A stretch of 64,000 nucleotides of DNA from Leucobacter chromiisoli (GTDB lineage Bacteria; Actinomycetota; Actinomycetes; Actinomycetales; Microbacteriaceae): the NCBI RefSeq assembly GCF_016522505.1, contig NZ_JAEHOH010000009.1, forward strand, positions 124,001 to 188,000. Direction: 5' to 3'. The position numbers were made by a program, and so were the translations under genes. Each line of letters opens with the position of its first letter. Positions within the stretch are counted from its first letter, which is position 1. Positions 7,715 through 17,100 of the stretch are shown here, piece after piece. The notes beneath the pieces are model-generated. The model was not told where the DNA came from. It saw only the letters and a program-made list of their open reading frames with translations, and searched no databases.

Positions 7715-8626
7715 GTGTCGCCGGCGAACTTCACGCTGATCCAGCTGCGCTACTTCACCGAGACGGCGCGCGCGGGCAGCATGACCGAGGCGGCCCGGAA
7801 GCTGCACGTCTCGCAGCCGGCGCTGTCGACGGCGATCAACCAGCTGGAGCGCGATCTGGGGGCGACGCTCTTCGAGCGCGTTCCGCGCAAGGGGATCCGG
7901 CTCACGGCCGCAGGGCGGCAGTTCCACCTCGACGCCGTCGCGCTGCTCTCGCACGCGGAGAGCATGTCGGAGCGGGCGGGCAACTTCGCCGGCTCCCTGA
8001 GCGGCACGCTGCGGGTCGGCATGTACCTGCCGATGGCGCCGTTCCGGGCGCCGACGGTGGTGCACGCGTTCACCAGGCGGCACCCCCAGATCGCGCTGGA
8101 GCTCGTCGAGGCCGACCACGACGAGCTGGTGCGGATGCTCGACGAGCAGGAGATCGACGTGGCGCTGGCCTATGCCATGGCGCCGTTCGAGCATCACGAG
8201 GCGGAGCTGCTCGAGACGATCCAGCCCCACATGATCGTGTCGCCCGAGCACCCGCTGGCCGGCGCCCGGAAACCGGTGAGCCTCAGGAGGTTCGCCTCCG
8301 ACCCGCTGATCCTGCTCGACCTCCCGCACACCGCCTCCTACTACCTGGGACTAATCCGCTCGGTCGGCGTCGAGCCGCAGGTGAGGTTCCGCGTCAAGGG
8401 GTACGAGACCGTGCGGGGGCTGGTGGGCCGCGGGTTCGGGGTGTCGCTCCTCAATCAGCGCGTCGCGCACGACCTCACCTACGGCGGCACGAAGGTCGTG
8501 GCCGTGGAGCTCGAGGAGGAGCTGCCCGGCCTGAGTCTGCGGCTGGTGCGCAGGCTCGGCGAGGAGTCGCAGCGCGTCGAGGCGTTCAACGAGGTCTGCC
8601 GCCGTCTCTACGCGCCCTCGCGCTGA
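7715..8626 (+). CDS. LysR family transcriptional regulator
   Basis: 303 residues from a GTG preceded by GGGGGTGAG, seven bases after maf. The N-terminal winged helix-turn-helix reads TLIQLRYFTETARAGSMTEAARKLHVSQPALS... and is followed by a periplasmic-binding-like effector domain. It faces the transporter/carbamoylase/amidase set in the same direction rather than divergently, so a link is plausible but not shown. A second start upstream (7676) would overlap maf and is less likely. Confidence 0.9.
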   Translation: MSPANFTLIQLRYFTETARAGSMTEAARKLHVSQPALSTAINQLERDLGATLFERVPRKGIRLTAAGRQFHLDAVALLSHAESMSERAGNFAGSLSGTLRVGMYLPMAPFRAPTVVHAFTRRHPQIALELVEADHDELVRMLDEQEIDVALAYAMAPFEHHEAELLETIQPHMIVSPEHPLAGARKPVSLRRFASDPLILLDLPHTASYYLGLIRSVGVEPQVRFRVKGYETVRGLVGRGFGVSLLNQRVAHDLTYGGTKVVAVELEEELPGLSLRLVRRLGEESQRVEAFNEVCRRLYAPSR

Positions 8627-8896
8627 GCGCTGCCGGCCGGTTTCGCACGCAAAGAATCTTGCCATCGGTATCAGTTTTATTTAGTTGAAATCGATTATTC
8701 ATTGCGAGCGCCGTCGCCGGCGGATGCGCGAAACCCGGCACCAAACCGCGCTTCGGCGCGGGGTGCATCATTGCGGAATGCACGATCTTCCGAAACGCGC
8801 CGGAAATATTCGACCGGTGGAAGCCCGCTTTCGCCGCAGCTCGGGCCCGGGACACGCATTGACAGGGGCTATGGCTGTCCGTAGGTTCTGATGACC
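8627..8896. promoter_or_regulatory. Regulatory spacer with UUCG hairpin and MHS-transporter promoter
   Basis: An AT-rich stretch (8645-8705) is followed by a perfect 6-bp stem with a TTCG tetraloop (8746-8761), with no T-tract after it. At the end are TTGACA (8859-8864), exactly 17 bp, and TAGGTT (8882-8887). The -10 box ends nine bases before the ATG at 8897, so the mRNA is expected to be leaderless or nearly so. The AT-rich stretch is the likeliest site for LysR-type control. Confidence 0.6.
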
Positions 8897-10294
8897 ATGA
8901 ACCACATAAGCAATGAAGCTTCTCCAGGTACCAGGCCGGGCGGCCACGCCGGTGAGATCCACGCGTTCGACAGCGGCGAGCACACGGGCATCACCCGCAT
9001 GCAGCGCCGCGTGCTGCTCGGCGGCAGCGTCGGCCAGTTCATCGAGTTCTACGACTTCGCCCTCTACGGGCTCTCCGCGGTCGTCCTCTCCGCGCTCTTC
9101 TTCCCCTCCGACAATCAGCTGGCGGGGCTGCTCGCGCTGTTCGCGACGTTCGGCGTCGCGTTCTTCGTGCGCCCCATCGGCGGCCTCATCTTCGGTTCCC
9201 TCGGCGACCGCATCGGCCGCCGCAACGTGCTCGTCATCACACTCCTGCTGATCGGCGTGGCGACCACGGGCATCGGCCTGCTGCCGACCTTCGAGACGGC
9301 GGGCCCGATCGCGCCGATCCTGCTCGTGCTGCTGCGTCTCGTGCAGGGGCTCTCTGCCGGCGGCGAATCGGCGGGCGCCCCCTCCTTCGTCTTCGAGCAC
9401 GCGCCGGTCAACCGCCGCGGCCTGTTCGTCAACATCACCCTCGCCGCGACGGCGCTGCCCTCCGTGGCCGCGGCCTTCTTCATCTTCTTCCTCTCGATCT
9501 CCATGAACGACGAGGCCTTCACCGCCTGGGGCTGGCGCGTGCCGTTCCTCATCGCCCTGCCGCTCGCGCTCGTCGGCCTCTGGATCCGGGCGAAGACCGA
9601 GGAGTCCCCCGCGTTCAAGGAGATGGCGCGCGAGCAGGCGGAGCAGGCCGCCGAGGTCGCGGCCGAGGTCGAGGTCGCCAAGCACTCCCCGGTGCGCGAG
9701 GCCTTCCGCACCAACTGGCTCAAGATGATCCAGGTCGTCTTCGTCATGGGCCTCACCGCCATGGGCTTCTACTTCCTCTCCGGCTACTTCGTGCCCTTCG
9801 TGCAGACCTCCGGCAACCTGAGCCGCGACCAGGCGCTGCTGCTCAACGGCTTCGCGATGCTCGCCTACACCGTCCTGCTCCCCGTCGCCGGCGCCATCGG
9901 CGACCGGATCGGGCGCCGCCCCATGCTGATCGGCGGCGCGATCACGATCGCGGTGCTGGCGATCCCGTCCTTCCTCCTCGTCACGAGCGGCAGCGTGCCC
10001 CTCGCGATGTGCGGCCAGCTCCTCTTCGTGCTCGCCATCTGCTTCTACGGCGGCGGCTGCTACACCTTCTTCATCGAGGTGTTCGACACGAAGACCCGCT
10101 TCACCTCGGCGGCGTTCAGCTACAACCTCGGCTACGCGCTGCTGGGCGGCACCGCGCCCTTCGTCGGCACCGCGCTCGTGAACGCCACCGAGGTGCCGTT
10201 CTCGCCGGCCTTCTACGTGATCGGCATCGCGCTGCTCACGCTCGTCGCCATGGCGATCACGAAGGTGCCCGAGACCCGCGGCCTGCGCCACTGA
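8897..10294 (+). CDS. MHS-type major facilitator (metabolite:H+ symporter)
   Basis: 465 residues, 12 membrane segments. The metabolite:H+ symporter signature is clear: GQFIEFYDFALYG in segment 1, RPIGGLIFGSLGDRIGRRN between segments 2 and 3, and RLVQGLSAGGESAGA in segment 4. It imports organic acids, betaines or related small solutes. The ATG at 8897 was chosen over 8891 because the -10 box ends at 8887, leaving only three bases before the earlier ATG. Followed by an M20 carbamoylase-like hydrolase and an amidase, it may import an N-acyl or N-carbamoyl compound. Confidence 0.9.
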   Translation: MNHISNEASPGTRPGGHAGEIHAFDSGEHTGITRMQRRVLLGGSVGQFIEFYDFALYGLSAVVLSALFFPSDNQLAGLLALFATFGVAFFVRPIGGLIFGSLGDRIGRRNVLVITLLLIGVATTGIGLLPTFETAGPIAPILLVLLRLVQGLSAGGESAGAPSFVFEHAPVNRRGLFVNITLAATALPSVAAAFFIFFLSISMNDEAFTAWGWRVPFLIALPLALVGLWIRAKTEESPAFKEMAREQAEQAAEVAAEVEVAKHSPVREAFRTNWLKMIQVVFVMGLTAMGFYFLSGYFVPFVQTSGNLSRDQALLLNGFAMLAYTVLLPVAGAIGDRIGRRPMLIGGAITIAVLAIPSFLLVTSGSVPLAMCGQLLFVLAICFYGGGCYTFFIEVFDTKTRFTSAAFSYNLGYALLGGTAPFVGTALVNATEVPFSPAFYVIGIALLTLVAMAITKVPETRGLRH

Positions 10295-10400
10295 GCACGG
10301 GTTCGGGATCCCGAAGGCCGCCCGCTCGAGGGGGCGCCGGGATCCCGCACCCTCCCGTCCCATCCCGAGAACCACGAGAGAATCACCGAGAACCAGAAGA
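10295..10400. other. Spacer with two GGGATCCC-centred palindromes
   Basis: TTCGGGATCCCGAA (10302-10315) and CCGGGATCCCG (about 10338-10348) are spaced about three helical turns apart. The octamer is common in this genome, so this may be compositional. Otherwise nothing recognised. Confidence 0.3.
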
Positions 10401-11705
10401 ATGAGCATCGCAGACAGCTTCCTCAAGGATTTCCACCACGTCGCCACCATCGGCGCCACCGAGCACCGCGGCGTCGAGCGCCAGGCGGCCACCGAGAAGG
10501 ATCGCGAGACCCGCGACTGGTTCGTCGCCTTCGCGAAGGAGCGCGGCTGGAGGGTCGACGTCGACGGCGTCGGGAACATCTTCGCGACCGTGGAGTTCGT
10601 GCCCGGAGCGCCCGCCGTGCTCACCGGCTCCCATCTCGACTCCCAGCCCCGCGCCGGCCGCTTCGACGGCGCCTACGGCGTGCTGGCCTCCCTGCACGCG
10701 GCCGCGGAGATCGAGCGCCGCGTGCGCGCGGGAGAGCTGCAGCCGAACTACAACCTCGTGGTCGTCGACTGGTTCAACGAGGAGGGCAGCCGCTTCGCCC
10801 CGTCGATCATGGGCAGCTCCGTCTACACGGGGCTCATGGACCGCGAGGAGATCCTCGCCGTGCGCGACCTCGAGGGCACGAGCGTGCGCGAGGCGCTCGA
10901 CGGCATCGGCTACCTCGGCACGGGCGAGGGGCCGCGCGAGCTCGCCGGCTACGCCGAGATCCACATCGAGCAGGGCCGCATCCTCGAGCGCGAGGGCATC
11001 GAGCTCGGCGCGGTCGACTCCAGCTGGTACACCCAGAAGATCGACGTCGAGGTGCTCGGCGAGCAGTCCCACACGGGGGCGACCGCGATGGCCGACCGCC
11101 GCGACGCGCTCGTCGCCGCGGCCCAGATCATCCTGATGGCCCGCGACATCTGCGCGGAGTTCCCCGCCGAGTCGCTCGTCTCCTCGGTCGGCCAGATGAC
11201 GGTCGAGCCCAACTCGCCCATCGTCGTGAACAGCCGCGTGCACCTCGTGGCCGACCTCCGCGCGAACGATCCCGCGATCGTGCAGCAGGCGCGCGACACC
11301 CTCATGGAGCGCTTCCAGGAGGTCGCGAAGCGCGAGGACGTCGAGGTCGTCGCGCGCGACTTCGACATCCGGCCCAACCGCTACTTCCCGCAGGAGGGCA
11401 TCGAGCTCTCGGAGCGGGTGGCGAAGGATCTCGGCTTCAGCATCCGGCGCATCCAGACCATGGCGGGCCACGACACCGTGCCGCTCAACACCGCCACCCC
11501 CACGGTCATGCTGTTCGTGCCCTCGGTCGACGGCGTCTCGCACTGCGAGCGCGAGTTCACGAAGGACGAGGACATGGTGAACGGCCTGCGCGGCCTCACC
11601 GGCGTGATCTCGGAGATGCTCACCGGCGCGCTCGACGGGGTCACCTACCCCGGGACGGCCCCCGAGGGCTCGGGCTCCGGCTCCGCTTCGGGCGAGGGGC
11701 GGTAG
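10401..11705 (+). CDS. M20 family Zn-dependent amidase (N-carbamoyl-L-amino acid hydrolase/allantoate amidohydrolase type)
   Basis: 434 residues. Metal-site motifs of the hydantoinase/carbamoylase branch of M20 are present: GSHLDSQPRAGRFDGAYGV (His78, Asp80), WFNEEGSRF (Glu127/Glu128), EIHIEQGRILE, a dimerisation lid (EQSHTGATAM) and the C-terminal MAGHD. It cleaves N-carbamoyl or ureido amides, releasing an amino acid, CO2 and ammonia. A Ser/Gly-rich C-terminal tail (GSGSGSASGEG) is unusual but harmless. It lies downstream of the MHS transporter and five bases before an amidase gene, suggesting one operon. Confidence 0.87.
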   Translation: MSIADSFLKDFHHVATIGATEHRGVERQAATEKDRETRDWFVAFAKERGWRVDVDGVGNIFATVEFVPGAPAVLTGSHLDSQPRAGRFDGAYGVLASLHAAAEIERRVRAGELQPNYNLVVVDWFNEEGSRFAPSIMGSSVYTGLMDREEILAVRDLEGTSVREALDGIGYLGTGEGPRELAGYAEIHIEQGRILEREGIELGAVDSSWYTQKIDVEVLGEQSHTGATAMADRRDALVAAAQIILMARDICAEFPAESLVSSVGQMTVEPNSPIVVNSRVHLVADLRANDPAIVQQARDTLMERFQEVAKREDVEVVARDFDIRPNRYFPQEGIELSERVAKDLGFSIRRIQTMAGHDTVPLNTATPTVMLFVPSVDGVSHCEREFTKDEDMVNGLRGLTGVISEMLTGALDGVTYPGTAPEGSGSGSASGEGR

Positions 11706-11710
11706 CGATC

Positions 11711-13180
11711 GTGGCACCCGAAGCCCTCCACGAGCTCGGCGCGGTCGAGGCGCTCCGCCGGTTCCGCGCGCGGGAGCTCTCGCCGGTCGAGCTGCTGACG
11801 GCCGTGCTGGATCGGATCGACGCGGTCGACCAGCATGGCGGCGCCGACGCGGTGAACGCCGTCGTGCAGACGCTCGACCGCAGCCGGGACGCAGCGGCGG
11901 CCGCCGAGCGCCGCTACGCCGACGGCGGCGATCTGGCGCCGCTGGGCGAGGGGGAGACGGCCCTGCTCGGCCTTCCCGTCGCCACCAAGGAGAAGCACGG
12001 GATCGCCGGCGAACCGCTGAGTCAGGGCATCTACGCGCTGCGCGACGAGGTCGCCGCGGCCGACCACCCCGTGATCGAGCGGATCTCGGCTGCGGGCGGC
12101 ATCGTGCACGCCCGCACGAGCTCGCCCGAGTTCAGCTGCGCCACCGTGACGCACTCGAAGCTCTGGGGGGTCACCCGCAACCCCTGGAACCGTGAGCTCT
12201 CGCCCGGCGGGTCCTCGGGCGGGGCAGGCGCCGCGCTCGCCGCCGGGTACGCGCCGCTCGCCACGGCCTCGGACATCGCGGGATCCACCCGCATCCCCGC
12301 CGCCTTCTGCGGCGTCGTCGGTTACAAGGCCCCCTACGGCCGCATCCCCGGTCTGCCGCCGCTCGCCGCGGACTGGTACCGCGGAGACGGGCCCATGGGG
12401 CGCAGCGTGGCCGACACGGCGCTGCTCACGAACGTGCTCACGGGCATCCACCCCGTCGACCACGGTACGGTGCCGGGCGAGGGGCGGATCCCCGTCGAGT
12501 TCCCGGATGCCGCCGCGTGGCTCGCGGGCAAGCGGATCGCGCTCGTCGCGCGCCCGGGCGACTACCCCGTGCACCCCGACGTCGAGCGCGCCGTGCGCGA
12601 GGCGGCGGCGCAGCTCGCGGCGGCCGGCGCCGTCGTCGAGGAGGTCGAGCTGCCGTGGTCGACGGCTTCGGTGCGCGACATCACGATGGGCCACTTCGGC
12701 AACATCCTGGGGCCGGCGATGGCGCAGGTGACGGATGGGCTGCCCGATCTCGCCGATTACACGCAGCGCTTCATCGCCGACACGGCCGCGGCGGCCGGGC
12801 GGATGAGCCTCGTCGAGACCCTCGCCGGCGAGGCGCGGATGCAGGCCGAGCTCGCCGGGGCGATGGCCGGCTACGACGTGCTGCTCGCGCCGGTCAACGC
12901 CGTCGACGGGCTGCGCGCCGACGGCAGCTATCTCGAGGGCGTGGACGCCGTGTCGGCCGCTGGCGTCGGCGTGCACCTCGAGCACTACTGGGAAGGGCAC
13001 ATCACGGTACCCTTCAACGTGAACAACCGCTGCCCCGTGCTGTCGGTGCCCGTCGGGTTCGCCGGCAACGGCCTGCCCGTGGGCATGCAGATCGTGGGGC
13101 ACCCCTACGCCGAGGAGTCGGTGTTCCGCGCCGGCGCCGCCCTCGAGGCGATCCGGCCCTGGCCGCTGCTCGCGCCGTAG
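11711..13180 (+). CDS. Amidase (amidase-signature family)
   Basis: 489 residues from a GTG. The Ser-cisSer-Lys triad is visible: Lys93 in VATKEKHG, Ser168/169 in PGGSSGGAG, and nucleophile Ser192 in IAGSTRIPAAFCG. The family hydrolyses carboxamides and releases ammonia. Together with the preceding M20 hydrolase and transporter it probably degrades an imported amide or ureide; the true substrate cannot be read from sequence. Confidence 0.9.
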   Translation: MAPEALHELGAVEALRRFRARELSPVELLTAVLDRIDAVDQHGGADAVNAVVQTLDRSRDAAAAAERRYADGGDLAPLGEGETALLGLPVATKEKHGIAGEPLSQGIYALRDEVAAADHPVIERISAAGGIVHARTSSPEFSCATVTHSKLWGVTRNPWNRELSPGGSSGGAGAALAAGYAPLATASDIAGSTRIPAAFCGVVGYKAPYGRIPGLPPLAADWYRGDGPMGRSVADTALLTNVLTGIHPVDHGTVPGEGRIPVEFPDAAAWLAGKRIALVARPGDYPVHPDVERAVREAAAQLAAAGAVVEEVELPWSTASVRDITMGHFGNILGPAMAQVTDGLPDLADYTQRFIADTAAAAGRMSLVETLAGEARMQAELAGAMAGYDVLLAPVNAVDGLRADGSYLEGVDAVSAAGVGVHLEHYWEGHITVPFNVNNRCPVLSVPVGFAGNGLPVGMQIVGHPYAEESVFRAGAALEAIRPWPLLAP

Positions 13181-13256
13181 CCGGCGCCGCCGGTGCTGGA
13201 TCCGAGGACGGCGCCAGGCTCGAGGAAGGCACAGGGCTCCAGGAAGGATCGATGAG

Positions 13257-14276
13257 GTGAGGAACGACGATCGCTCGGGGGCGACGAGCCGGGCGACGCT
13301 GCTGCTCGTCACCGCGATCTGGGGCGTCAACTTCGTGTCCGCCCGCTTCGGGCTCGACGCGATGACCCCCTGGGCGTTCCGCGCGCTCTCCTTCGGAGGA
13401 GGCGCGCTGCTCCTCCTCCTGCTCGCGCTGGTGCTCCGGGTACGGCTGCGGCTGCCCCGGTCGATCGACTACCTGCACCTGCTCGTCGCGGGGGCCTTCG
13501 GCGTCGCCGGCTTCGGGGTGCTCTCCGCGATCGCGCTGCTCAACACGACGGCCGGCCGCACCTCGATCGTGGTGTACACGATGCCGATCTGGGTGGCGCT
13601 GCTCAGCCGATTCTTCCTGGGCGAGGTGCTGGGCGCGAAGCGGGTCGCCGCGATGTGCCTCGGGATCCTCGGTCTCGGCGTGCTCATGCTGCCGGTGCTC
13701 GCCGACGGGTTCTCCATCGGCGTGCTCGCCGCGCTCGCCGCCGCGCTCAGCTGGGCCGTGGGCACCGTGTACCTGAAGTGGGCGCGTCCAGACGCGCCGC
13801 CCCTGGCGGTCACCGTCTGGCAGCTGCTCGCCGGGGCGGTCGTCTCCGCGGCGGCGCTGCTCATCGAGGGCGGCCGCATCCTGCACGCCGCACCCGGTCC
13901 GACCGCGTGGGCCGGGCTCGCCTACACGACCCTCATCGGCACGGCCGTCGCCTACCTGCTCTGGTTCCAGGTGGTGCAGCGTCTTCCCGCGAGCGTGGCC
14001 GGCCTGGGCACCCTGCTCGTGCCGGTCTTCGGGATGCTCTCGGGCGTGCTGCTGCTGGGGGAGCGACCGACGCTCTTCGACGCGGCGGGCTTCGCGCTGA
14101 TCCTCGCGGCCGGGGTGCTCGCGCTCGGAGGCGGGGCGTCGAATGCGCAGCGGGCTTCGCGTGGTGCGGATCCGCGGCGGGGCTCGCAAGCGCCGGGTGG
14201 GTCGGGTGGGCCGGACGCGCCGCGCCCGCCGGGTGGGTCGGACGCGCCGACCACGCCACGTCCGCCCGCCCCGTAG
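13257..14276 (+). CDS. EamA/DMT family transporter
   Basis: 339 residues, ten predicted membrane segments in two EamA halves (VTAIWGVNFVSARFGLD at the start; LIGTAVAYLLWFQVVQRLPA in the second half). The GTG start has AGGAAGGA upstream. The hydrophilic C-terminal tail (about 290-339) is a Gly/Pro/Arg-rich low-complexity extension built from repeated PGGS and DAP blocks. It most likely exports an amino acid or related metabolite, fitting the amide-degrading genes before it. Confidence 0.88.
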   Translation: MRNDDRSGATSRATLLLVTAIWGVNFVSARFGLDAMTPWAFRALSFGGGALLLLLLALVLRVRLRLPRSIDYLHLLVAGAFGVAGFGVLSAIALLNTTAGRTSIVVYTMPIWVALLSRFFLGEVLGAKRVAAMCLGILGLGVLMLPVLADGFSIGVLAALAAALSWAVGTVYLKWARPDAPPLAVTVWQLLAGAVVSAAALLIEGGRILHAAPGPTAWAGLAYTTLIGTAVAYLLWFQVVQRLPASVAGLGTLLVPVFGMLSGVLLLGERPTLFDAAGFALILAAGVLALGGGASNAQRASRGADPRRGSQAPGGSGGPDAPRPPGGSDAPTTPRPPAP

Positions 14277-14490
14277 CCGCGGCCCCCGGCGCCGGACCGT
14301 CGCCGCGGCCGTCCGCTCTGCGGCGCCCCAGCAGCTCCTCTCCCCGCCGCAGACATTTCGCGCAGGATGCGGGCTTCTCGTGCATACTTCATCGTCTGTT
14401 GCATAAACGTGATCTTCATCTCCGTAGCATCTGAATCGACGCCGAATGGGGAGGCGTCTCTATTCGAACGCGATCACAGGGGAGCCGAAG
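14277..14490. promoter_or_regulatory. Promoter and leader of SipW/TasA-like operon
   Basis: After the transporter stop the spacer turns AT-richer. TAGCAT at 14425-14430 is a candidate -10 box (a weak TTGCAT lies 20 bp upstream). The leader holds a small stem, GACGCC (14438-14443) with GGCGTC (14453-14458), and a strong AGGGGAG ribosome site six bases before the ATG at 14491. Confidence 0.45.
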
Positions 14491-15090
14491 ATGGCACAGG
14501 ATGTTATTGAGACCGGCGCGGCGGCGCGGACGACGAGCGCCGCGAGCTCGAAGCGGCGCAAGATCACCGCGGTGCTCGCGGGCGGGCTCGTGCTCGGGGT
14601 GGGCGCCGCGGTCACGCTCGCCGCGTGGAACGACTCCGAGTTCGCGACTGGCACCTTCACCGCAGGCTCGTTCACCTTCCAGGGCTCGGCCGACGGCGCG
14701 ACCTTCGAGGATCACGCCTCGGTCGGCGGCGCGGCGGATCTGAGCTTCACGCAGGGCTTCGACAACCTCACACCCGGAGATACGGTCTACGCGCTCTACT
14801 CGCTCAAGCTCGAGGGCACGTCCGACGCGACCGTCACCCCGGTCGCTCCGGCGCTCGCAGCGGGATCCACCCTCGAGGCCGGCGACCTGACGTTCGCCTC
14901 GAACACCATCGCCGGCACCACCTGCGACGCGACCGCGTTCGCCGGCGGCACCCCCACGGCGAGCTCCTTCGCCATGAGCCCCGACGACCAGGTGAACCTG
15001 TGCCTCGAGGTGACCGCCGGCTCCGCCGCCGTGCTCGAGCAGGGCGAGACCGGCGACGTGGTCTGGCAGTGGAACGCGGTCTCGCAGTAG
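14491..15090 (+). CDS. SipW-dependent-type exported protein (TasA/CalY-like)
   Basis: 199 residues. After a basic stretch (SSKRRKITAVLAGG) comes the hydrophobic signal LVLGVGAAVTLAAWNDSEFATGTFTAGSF. The block AAWnDsE...GtFtaG is the hallmark of SipW-dependent signal peptides, as on camelysin/TasA fibre-forming proteins. The mature part is a Thr/Ala-rich beta domain with two cysteines (TTCDATAF and NLCLEV). The first gene of a four-gene unit, it is followed by a second such protein and by the matching signal peptidase. A role as a surface fibre subunit is inferred from the family. Confidence 0.82.
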   Translation: MAQDVIETGAAARTTSAASSKRRKITAVLAGGLVLGVGAAVTLAAWNDSEFATGTFTAGSFTFQGSADGATFEDHASVGGAADLSFTQGFDNLTPGDTVYALYSLKLEGTSDATVTPVAPALAAGSTLEAGDLTFASNTIAGTTCDATAFAGGTPTASSFAMSPDDQVNLCLEVTAGSAAVLEQGETGDVVWQWNAVSQ

Positions 15091-15118
15091 CGGAGGCCTC
15101 ACGGCAGCGCAGGTCCCG

Positions 15119-15775
15119 ATGAGCTCCCGCCGCACCTCGCGGCACGCTTCGCCGCGGCAGCGCCCGAGCACGCTCGCGCGTGTCCGGGCGCTGCTGGCCG
15201 GTGCCCTCGTGCTGGGCGTCGGCGGGACCGCGACGCTCGCCGCCTGGACGGACGAGGAGCGGGCCACGGCCACCGTGACGGCGGGGACGTTCGCGCTGCA
15301 GTCGCGCGTCGGGCCCGCTCCGACGCCGTGGGCGAACCACACCACCACGGCCGCCGCGCTGCCGCTCTCGGCGGCCGGACTGTACCCGGGGCAGAGCCGC
15401 GCGGCCTGGATCCAGATCCAGAACACCGGCAGCGTGGCCGGCACCGTGAACCTCAGCGGCGTGACGTTCGCGTCGACCCCGGCGCCGGGCTCCAATCACG
15501 AACGGCTGCGGGATGCCACGAGGGTGCGCATCTCGGCGACCGCCGCGGACGGGGCGGCCTCGAACGCCCCGAGCTGCACCACCTCGACGCCGGGCACGGA
15601 GGTGACGGGACTGCAGAACGTCCCGGCGCTGACCGCGCAGCCGCTCAAGGCCGCGAGCGCCAACACGGTGACCTACTGCGTGGTCATCACGCTGTCGGCC
15701 GACGCGCCCAATGAGGCCCAGGGCGGCAGCGTGACCCCCACCTGGACCTTCACCGGCTCGACGCCGACGAGCTGA
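15119..15775 (+). CDS. Second SipW-dependent-type exported protein
   Basis: 218 residues. The signal region RALLAGALVLGVGGTATLAAWTDEERATATVTAGTFALQS repeats the pattern of the upstream protein, showing a paralogous pair. The mature domain contains two cysteines (APSCTTS, VTYCVVI) that could form a disulfide. It begins 28 bases after its paralogue and ends 11 bases before the peptidase gene. Minor-subunit or anchor status within a fibre is a guess from TasA/TapA-type systems. Confidence 0.8.
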   Translation: MSSRRTSRHASPRQRPSTLARVRALLAGALVLGVGGTATLAAWTDEERATATVTAGTFALQSRVGPAPTPWANHTTTAAALPLSAAGLYPGQSRAAWIQIQNTGSVAGTVNLSGVTFASTPAPGSNHERLRDATRVRISATAADGAASNAPSCTTSTPGTEVTGLQNVPALTAQPLKAASANTVTYCVVITLSADAPNEAQGGSVTPTWTFTGSTPTS

Positions 15776-15786
15776 GGGCGGGCGCC

Positions 15787-17100
15787 GTGGTCGGATCGAA
15801 TCTTCGGAGAGCGGACGGGACCCCGCGCGCCCCGGTCGGGGCGGGCCCGGCCGCGGGCGTGGCGACTCCCGCGGCGGACGGGGCGACTCCTGCCCCGTCG
15901 AGGGCGCCGGGCTCCATGGGCCGCGCCGCCCGCGCGGTCGCCCGTGCGCTGCGCGAGACGCTGCTCACGATCGCGGCGCTGGGCGGGGCTGCCTGCATCG
16001 TCCTGGTGATCCTCGCCTTCGCCGGCGGATACTCGCTCGTCATGTTCAAGACCGGGTCGATGTCGCCCACGATCCCGGCGGGATCCGTCGCCCTGGTGCG
16101 CGAGATCCCGGCGGGCGAGGTGTCGGTTGGGGATGTGCTCACCGTCGACCGCCCCGGGAGCCTGCCCGTCACCCACCGCGTCACGAGCGTCGCGGCGGGC
16201 CCCTCGGCGGCCGAGCGCGTCATCACGATGCGGGGCGACGCGAACGACGTCGAGGATCCGCTCCCGTACACGATCGAGCGGGGCAGGGTCGTGGTCGGCT
16301 CCGTACCGCATCTGGCTCACGTGATCGTGTGGTTCGGCAGCCCCTGGGTGCTCGGCGGCATCACGGTGGGGGCCGCGCTGCTCGTGACCTGGGCGTTCTG
16401 GCCGCGGGATCCCGCGCCGGCCGAGCCGAGGCGGCCGAAGCGCGGTCGCCGTCGCGCCGCCGCGGCGGGTGCGATCGCGGTGCTGATCGGGATCCTGCTC
16501 CCCTGGGCGCCCGGGCGGGCGGCGCCCGCGACCGCGGTGGAGCCGGACTCGACGCGCGATGCGCTGACGCTGCACTCCGATCTCCCCGAGGGAGGCCCGC
16601 ATCCCCTCGATGCGGAGCTGCCGCTCCACTGGCATCTCCACGCCGACGCAACGGCGGCCCCGAGCGGGGGCGAGCTGACGCTGACGATCGAGGGCCGGGG
16701 CGACCCGCTCGTCGGCGTCGCGGCGGAGGTGAGGAGCTGCGACGATCCGTGGTCGGCCGGAGAGTGCCCGAGCGGCGAGCGACTGCTGCGATCCGCCGTC
16801 CCGATCGCCGTGGACGGCGCTCCGAGCGAACTGCTCCGCACCCCCACGCCGGTGAGGGCGCACCTGCGGATCGCCCTCACCGCCCGACCCGATGCGGAGG
16901 CCGGCGGCGATGAGCAGATCGAGCTCACGGTCAGGGCCTCCGCTGCGGGGGAGCACCGCGAGACCGGCACGGGCGAGCTTCCGGTGACCGGGTCGGGCCC
17001 TGCGGGGCTGGCGCTCGCTCCGGCCGCGATCCTGATCGGTCTCGGCGCGGCCCTCGTCGCCCATCGCAGGCGCGGGAGACGCCGGGAGGGGGAGCGATGA
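15787..17100 (+). CDS. ER-type (SipW-like) signal peptidase I fused to an extracytoplasmic domain with LPVTG anchor
   Basis: 437 residues from a GTG. A membrane segment (about 58-80) leads into MFKTGSMSPTI with catalytic Ser91. The general base is His130 in VTHRV rather than lysine, with the GDANDVEDP box (Asp151, Asp154), so this is the Ser-His-Asp archaeal/ER (SipW) class. Two further membrane segments (about 180-200 and 223-240) follow. Then come about 150 residues of beta-rich outer domain with a CDDPWSAGEC loop, LPVTG at 398-402, a membrane segment and an RRRGRRR tail. It presumably cleaves the two exported proteins encoded just upstream. A sortase signal on a signal peptidase is unusual. 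Confidence 0.85.
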   Translation: MVGSNLRRADGTPRAPVGAGPAAGVATPAADGATPAPSRAPGSMGRAARAVARALRETLLTIAALGGAACIVLVILAFAGGYSLVMFKTGSMSPTIPAGSVALVREIPAGEVSVGDVLTVDRPGSLPVTHRVTSVAAGPSAAERVITMRGDANDVEDPLPYTIERGRVVVGSVPHLAHVIVWFGSPWVLGGITVGAALLVTWAFWPRDPAPAEPRRPKRGRRRAAAAGAIAVLIGILLPWAPGRAAPATAVEPDSTRDALTLHSDLPEGGPHPLDAELPLHWHLHADATAAPSGGELTLTIEGRGDPLVGVAAEVRSCDDPWSAGECPSGERLLRSAVPIAVDGAPSELLRTPTPVRAHLRIALTARPDAEAGGDEQIELTVRASAAGEHRETGTGELPVTGSGPAGLALAPAAILIGLGAALVAHRRRGRRREGER